A stretch of DNA of 35,423 nt from Bacteroidota bacterium (lineage in GTDB: Bacteria > Bacteroidota > Bacteroidia > Bacteroidales > Prolixibacteraceae). Location: NCBI GenBank assembly GCA_021849365.1, contig JAJZSZ010000006.1, forward strand, positions 1 to 35,423, read 5' to 3'. This document shows, in pieces, positions 32,921-35,423 of the stretch. Each line of letters opens with the position of its first letter. Position 1 is the stretch's first letter. The position numbers were made by a program, and so were the translations under genes. Below the pieces are notes generated by a model, which searched no databases, was not told the origin of the DNA, and saw only the letters and a program-made list of their open reading frames with translations.

Positions 32921-35423
32921 TTAGAATGAAACATTTACCCCGAAAGACAATGTTCTTGGAATTGGGATTGTATTGACGTCAGTCCGTTCAGGATCTGGTC
33001 CCTGCCATTCTTTGCTGGTAATCCAGAAAACATTGTCGGCCATGGCATACACGCGAAGTGATTTTACAACACCAATCTTTTTAAGGGTTGTTTCAGGAAC
33101 TTTATAGCCCAACTGAATATTCCTCAGTTTGAAATAAGAAGCGTTGATCATGAAATAGTCTGAAGTACGGAATTCAGAGTTGTTATCAGACAAGGTTAGG
33201 GCAGGAATGGTTGAGCTGGTATTTTTCGTTGACCACGCGTTAAACAAGCCAGGGCCTCCATTGTCGCGACTTCTGATAAAGTTGTTGATTTGAGTGTATG
33301 GGCAATATCCGGTTTTTCCGGCAACACCCGAACCGAAGATCGCCAAATCGAAATTCTTGTAGTTCAATTCAATTCTTAAACTGTATTCCAATGCTGGCAA
33401 TAAAGTCCCAAGGAACTTCTGGTCAAGAGCATCCACTTTTTTATCGCCATTCAAATCTTTATAACGGATTCGTCCGGGAGCAGCACCTGGTTGGGTCGCA
33501 TGTGCAGCCACTTCAGCAGCATTTTGGAAAAGGCCATCGGTAACATATCCAAAAACTGATAATTCAGAATGTCCAATGATGGATTGTTCTGCGTTTCCGG
33601 GGTAGCCGGTGCGAACTTCTTCAGGAAGAACTGTGATTTTATCTTTAAAATGACCGGCTGCTGCCGAAATGTTGTAAGTGAAATCAGCATTTCGCCTTCC
33701 TCCTGCATAACTCAACGACAATTCCCAACCTTTATTGGTTTTAGTCGCACCATTAAGAAATTGCAACTGTCCTTCGCCTACAGCAGAAGCCACTGGCGGA
33801 CGGATAAGAATATCGGTGGTTTTGCGGGCGAAATAATCGAATGCACCAATCAGTTTGTTGTTGAGAATTCCAAAATCGAGACCAATGTTGAATTCGTTGG
33901 TTGTTTCCCAGCGCAAATTTGGGTTGGCAGCCTGAACCGAAACAAATCCTGACGGAAGGTTTCCGGAATTGCTGCCATAAATATCGTAAGCTGTACCAAC
34001 GTTGCGGTATTGATCGAAAAAACCTACGTGGCCAATACCGGCTCCTTCAGATGCAACAGCGCCGTAGCGTGGTTCGAAAAGACCAAGACTGGCAAAACTA
34101 CCAACATCCTGATTACCTACACGACCAGCACCGGCACGAAGTTTCAGGTTCGAGATTTGTGGAAGATTTGCCATAAATGGTTCAGAGCTAATTCTCCAAC
34201 CTAAGGTTGCAGCTGGGAAAATACCGTAACGGTTATTCGATCCAAATCGGGAAGATCCGTCGCGACGAACTGTAGCTGATGCTAAATATTTATCAGAAAA
34301 TGTGTATTCAATTTTACCGAACTGAGAGAAAAGACGACTGCTGTTGGCAGTACCAAAACTATTTCCATTGGCACTTCCGGCACTCAAAACAAAGAATTCT
34401 TCGGTCTGGGTGGCAAATCCTTCTTTATAGGCTGTTACATCATTGTAATTATCGCCAACAGCTTCAATACCGGCAAGAAATGCAAACTTATTCTGACCTA
34501 AGTCAATTTTGTAATTCAATGTATTTGACCACGATACGCTTTTGAATTTGCTTTCAATAATTCTCAGGCTATTCACCGCACGGGCGATAAAACCTTCCTT
34601 GAAACTCTGTTCAATATTCTTATTATTGATCATCGAATAATCCAAACCCAACGTTGAACGGAAGCTCAGATTTCTGGCCAGTGAAACATCAGCATAAACA
34701 TTTCCGAACAGAAAACTACGATTCACGTTATCCCAACGATTGAGGTACTGCATGTGAACCGGGTTATTACGATCGGAATATCCTGAACCCAGAGGGCCGG
34801 CATATTCTCCGGTTTTAGTGTACATCGGAATAGTTGGAGCCAGATTGATCGCCAAGCCGGGAGTTGGAGCACTTCCAAGGTCAGGACATTGCAACGTTTC
34901 ATTCGACGATACAATCTGGGTGTTCATCCCAAATTTAATTTTACCCTGAAATACGCTGGTTGAAGCATTGATACGGGCATTCACACGGTCGTAGTTGGTA
35001 TATTTCAGAATACCGGTGTTTTTAATGTAACCCAAAGCAACAAGAGCAGATGTCTTTTCATTACCACCTGAAATAGTGATATCATTATTGGTCACATAAC
35101 CTGTTTTATAGGTTTCGGCCTGCCAGTCGGTATCTCCAACAGGTACATTCTGATCACCGCCAACATAAGGCTTTGGAGTTACGCTATTGAGTATCGGGTT
35201 GTTAAAGTCTTTGTTCCAGTCGAACGTATAAATTTCGCCGTAACCATCGGTTGGGTTGATATGATCGTTAACCGAAGCCTGCCACAGAACTTTTCCGCGA
35301 TCAACAGCATTCAGCATCTTGAAGCGCTGATTCTTTTCTGACTGAATAGAAAGGTTGGAGTTAAACTGAATGCTTACTTCGCCGTTTTTCTTCGAGCCGT
35401 TGTTGGTGGTAACAATGATTACG
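32921..35423 (-). CDS. susC: SusC/RagA-family TonB-dependent receptor, N-terminus off the window
   Basis: The ORF track starts at an internal Met (35317), but the frame stays open to the right edge and encodes the end of the plug domain (VIVTTNNGSKKNGEVSIQ), so at least 833 residues are present and the start is outside. The rest is a long beta-barrel with alternating aromatic strands and SusC-typical features: YSMINNKN, DGSSRFGSNNRYGIFPAATL, NLRWETTNEFNIGLDFGILN, and the C-terminal PIPRTLSFGVNVSF ending in Phe. It imports oligosaccharide through the outer membrane, powered by TonB-ExbBD. It is the first visible gene of the fructan operon (SusC, SusD, GH32-like, GH32, transporter, kinase). The promoter and any adjacent regulator lie beyond the window. 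Confidence 0.95.
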   Translation of the reverse strand, partial: VIIVTTNNGSKKNGEVSIQFNSNLSIQSEKNQRFKMLNAVDRGKVLWQASVNDHINPTDGYGEIYTFDWNKDFNNPILNSVTPKPYVGGDQNVPVGDTDWQAETYKTGYVTNNDITISGGNEKTSALVALGYIKNTGILKYTNYDRVNARINASTSVFQGKIKFGMNTQIVSSNETLQCPDLGSAPTPGLAINLAPTIPMYTKTGEYAGPLGSGYSDRNNPVHMQYLNRWDNVNRSFLFGNVYADVSLARNLSFRSTLGLDYSMINNKNIEQSFKEGFIARAVNSLRIIESKFKSVSWSNTLNYKIDLGQNKFAFLAGIEAVGDNYNDVTAYKEGFATQTEEFFVLSAGSANGNSFGTANSSRLFSQFGKIEYTFSDKYLASATVRRDGSSRFGSNNRYGIFPAATLGWRISSEPFMANLPQISNLKLRAGAGRVGNQDVGSFASLGLFEPRYGAVASEGAGIGHVGFFDQYRNVGTAYDIYGSNSGNLPSGFVSVQAANPNLRWETTNEFNIGLDFGILNNKLIGAFDYFARKTTDILIRPPVASAVGEGQLQFLNGATKTNKGWELSLSYAGGRRNADFTYNISAAAGHFKDKITVLPEEVRTGYPGNAEQSIIGHSELSVFGYVTDGLFQNAAEVAAHATQPGAAPGRIRYKDLNGDKKVDALDQKFLGTLLPALEYSLRIELNYKNFDLAIFGSGVAGKTGYCPYTQINNFIRSRDNGGPGLFNAWSTKNTSSTIPALTLSDNNSEFRTSDYFMINASYFKLRNIQLGYKVPETTLKKIGVVKSLRVYAMADNVFWITSKEWQGPDPERTDVNTIPIPRTLSFGVNVSF

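Noticed and set aside
32921-35317. Met at 35317 as the real start of SusC
   Set aside because: The reading frame continues upstream to the window edge with conserved plug-domain sequence, so this is an internal Met.
1-35423. tRNA, rRNA, CRISPR arrays, transposases, phage genes
   Set aside because: Scanned by eye on both strands in the gaps; no cloverleaf-like TPsiC pattern, spaced repeats or transposase motifs were seen. A tRNAscan/Infernal run would settle this.

Overview
The window looks like chromosome from a member of the Bacteroidota. The evidence is a SusC/SusD pair, hybrid sensors ending in AraC-type domains, a protein with a type IX secretion C-terminal sorting domain, lipoproteins with short lipoboxes, weak or absent Shine-Dalgarno sequences and TAnnTTTG-like -7 boxes. 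An environmental Bacteroidales/Marinilabiliales-type organism would fit, but nothing here fixes the genus. No rRNA, tRNA, CRISPR array, IS element or phage gene was recognised.

Layout. (1) 1-1774, minus strand: a nucleotide-sugar module with a GDP-mannose 3,5-epimerase-like enzyme followed by a partial protein that fuses an HxGH nucleotidyltransferase to a GHMP-type sugar kinase. (2) 1894-4259: a tandem palindromic operator-like repeat, a LacI-type repressor and an old-yellow-enzyme-type oxidoreductase, closed by a strong bidirectional terminator. (3) 4290-9819, mostly minus strand: a secreted TonB-C/TPR protein, a possible small ORF, and two mosaic paralogues of a membrane-anchored regulator (AraC HTH, one membrane helix, TolB-like domain, TPRs), with the C-terminal stub of a third copy between them. 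(4) 10122-19430: malic enzyme-phosphotransacetylase (maeB), an unassigned exported six-hairpin glycosidase-like protein convergent with an MFS transporter, a TPR sensor histidine kinase, and a Tat-exported Gfo/Idh/MocA oxidoreductase. (5) 19759-25733, plus strand: two tandem hybrid two-component systems with a polytopic membrane input domain instead of the usual periplasmic propeller, then a small lipoprotein and a T9SS-sorted protein. (6) 25886-35423, minus strand: a fructan utilisation locus running susC (partial) - susD - degenerate GH32-like lipoprotein - GH32 fructanase lipoprotein - MFS sugar transporter - fructokinase.

How the fructan locus should work: SusC/D bind and import oligosaccharides across the outer membrane, the GH32 lipoprotein cuts beta-fructan, the FHS-type transporter takes fructose across the inner membrane and the kinase phosphorylates it. 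The gene order matches the published Bacteroides thetaiotaomicron levan locus (BT1763-BT1757). The slot held there by the non-enzymatic surface glycan-binding protein BT1761 is filled here by a GH32-fold protein that has lost at least two of the three catalytic carboxylates. A pseudo-enzyme reused as a fructan-binding protein is the most interesting hypothesis in the window.

Limits: all family calls come from reading motifs by eye. No alignments, HMM searches or structure predictions were run.
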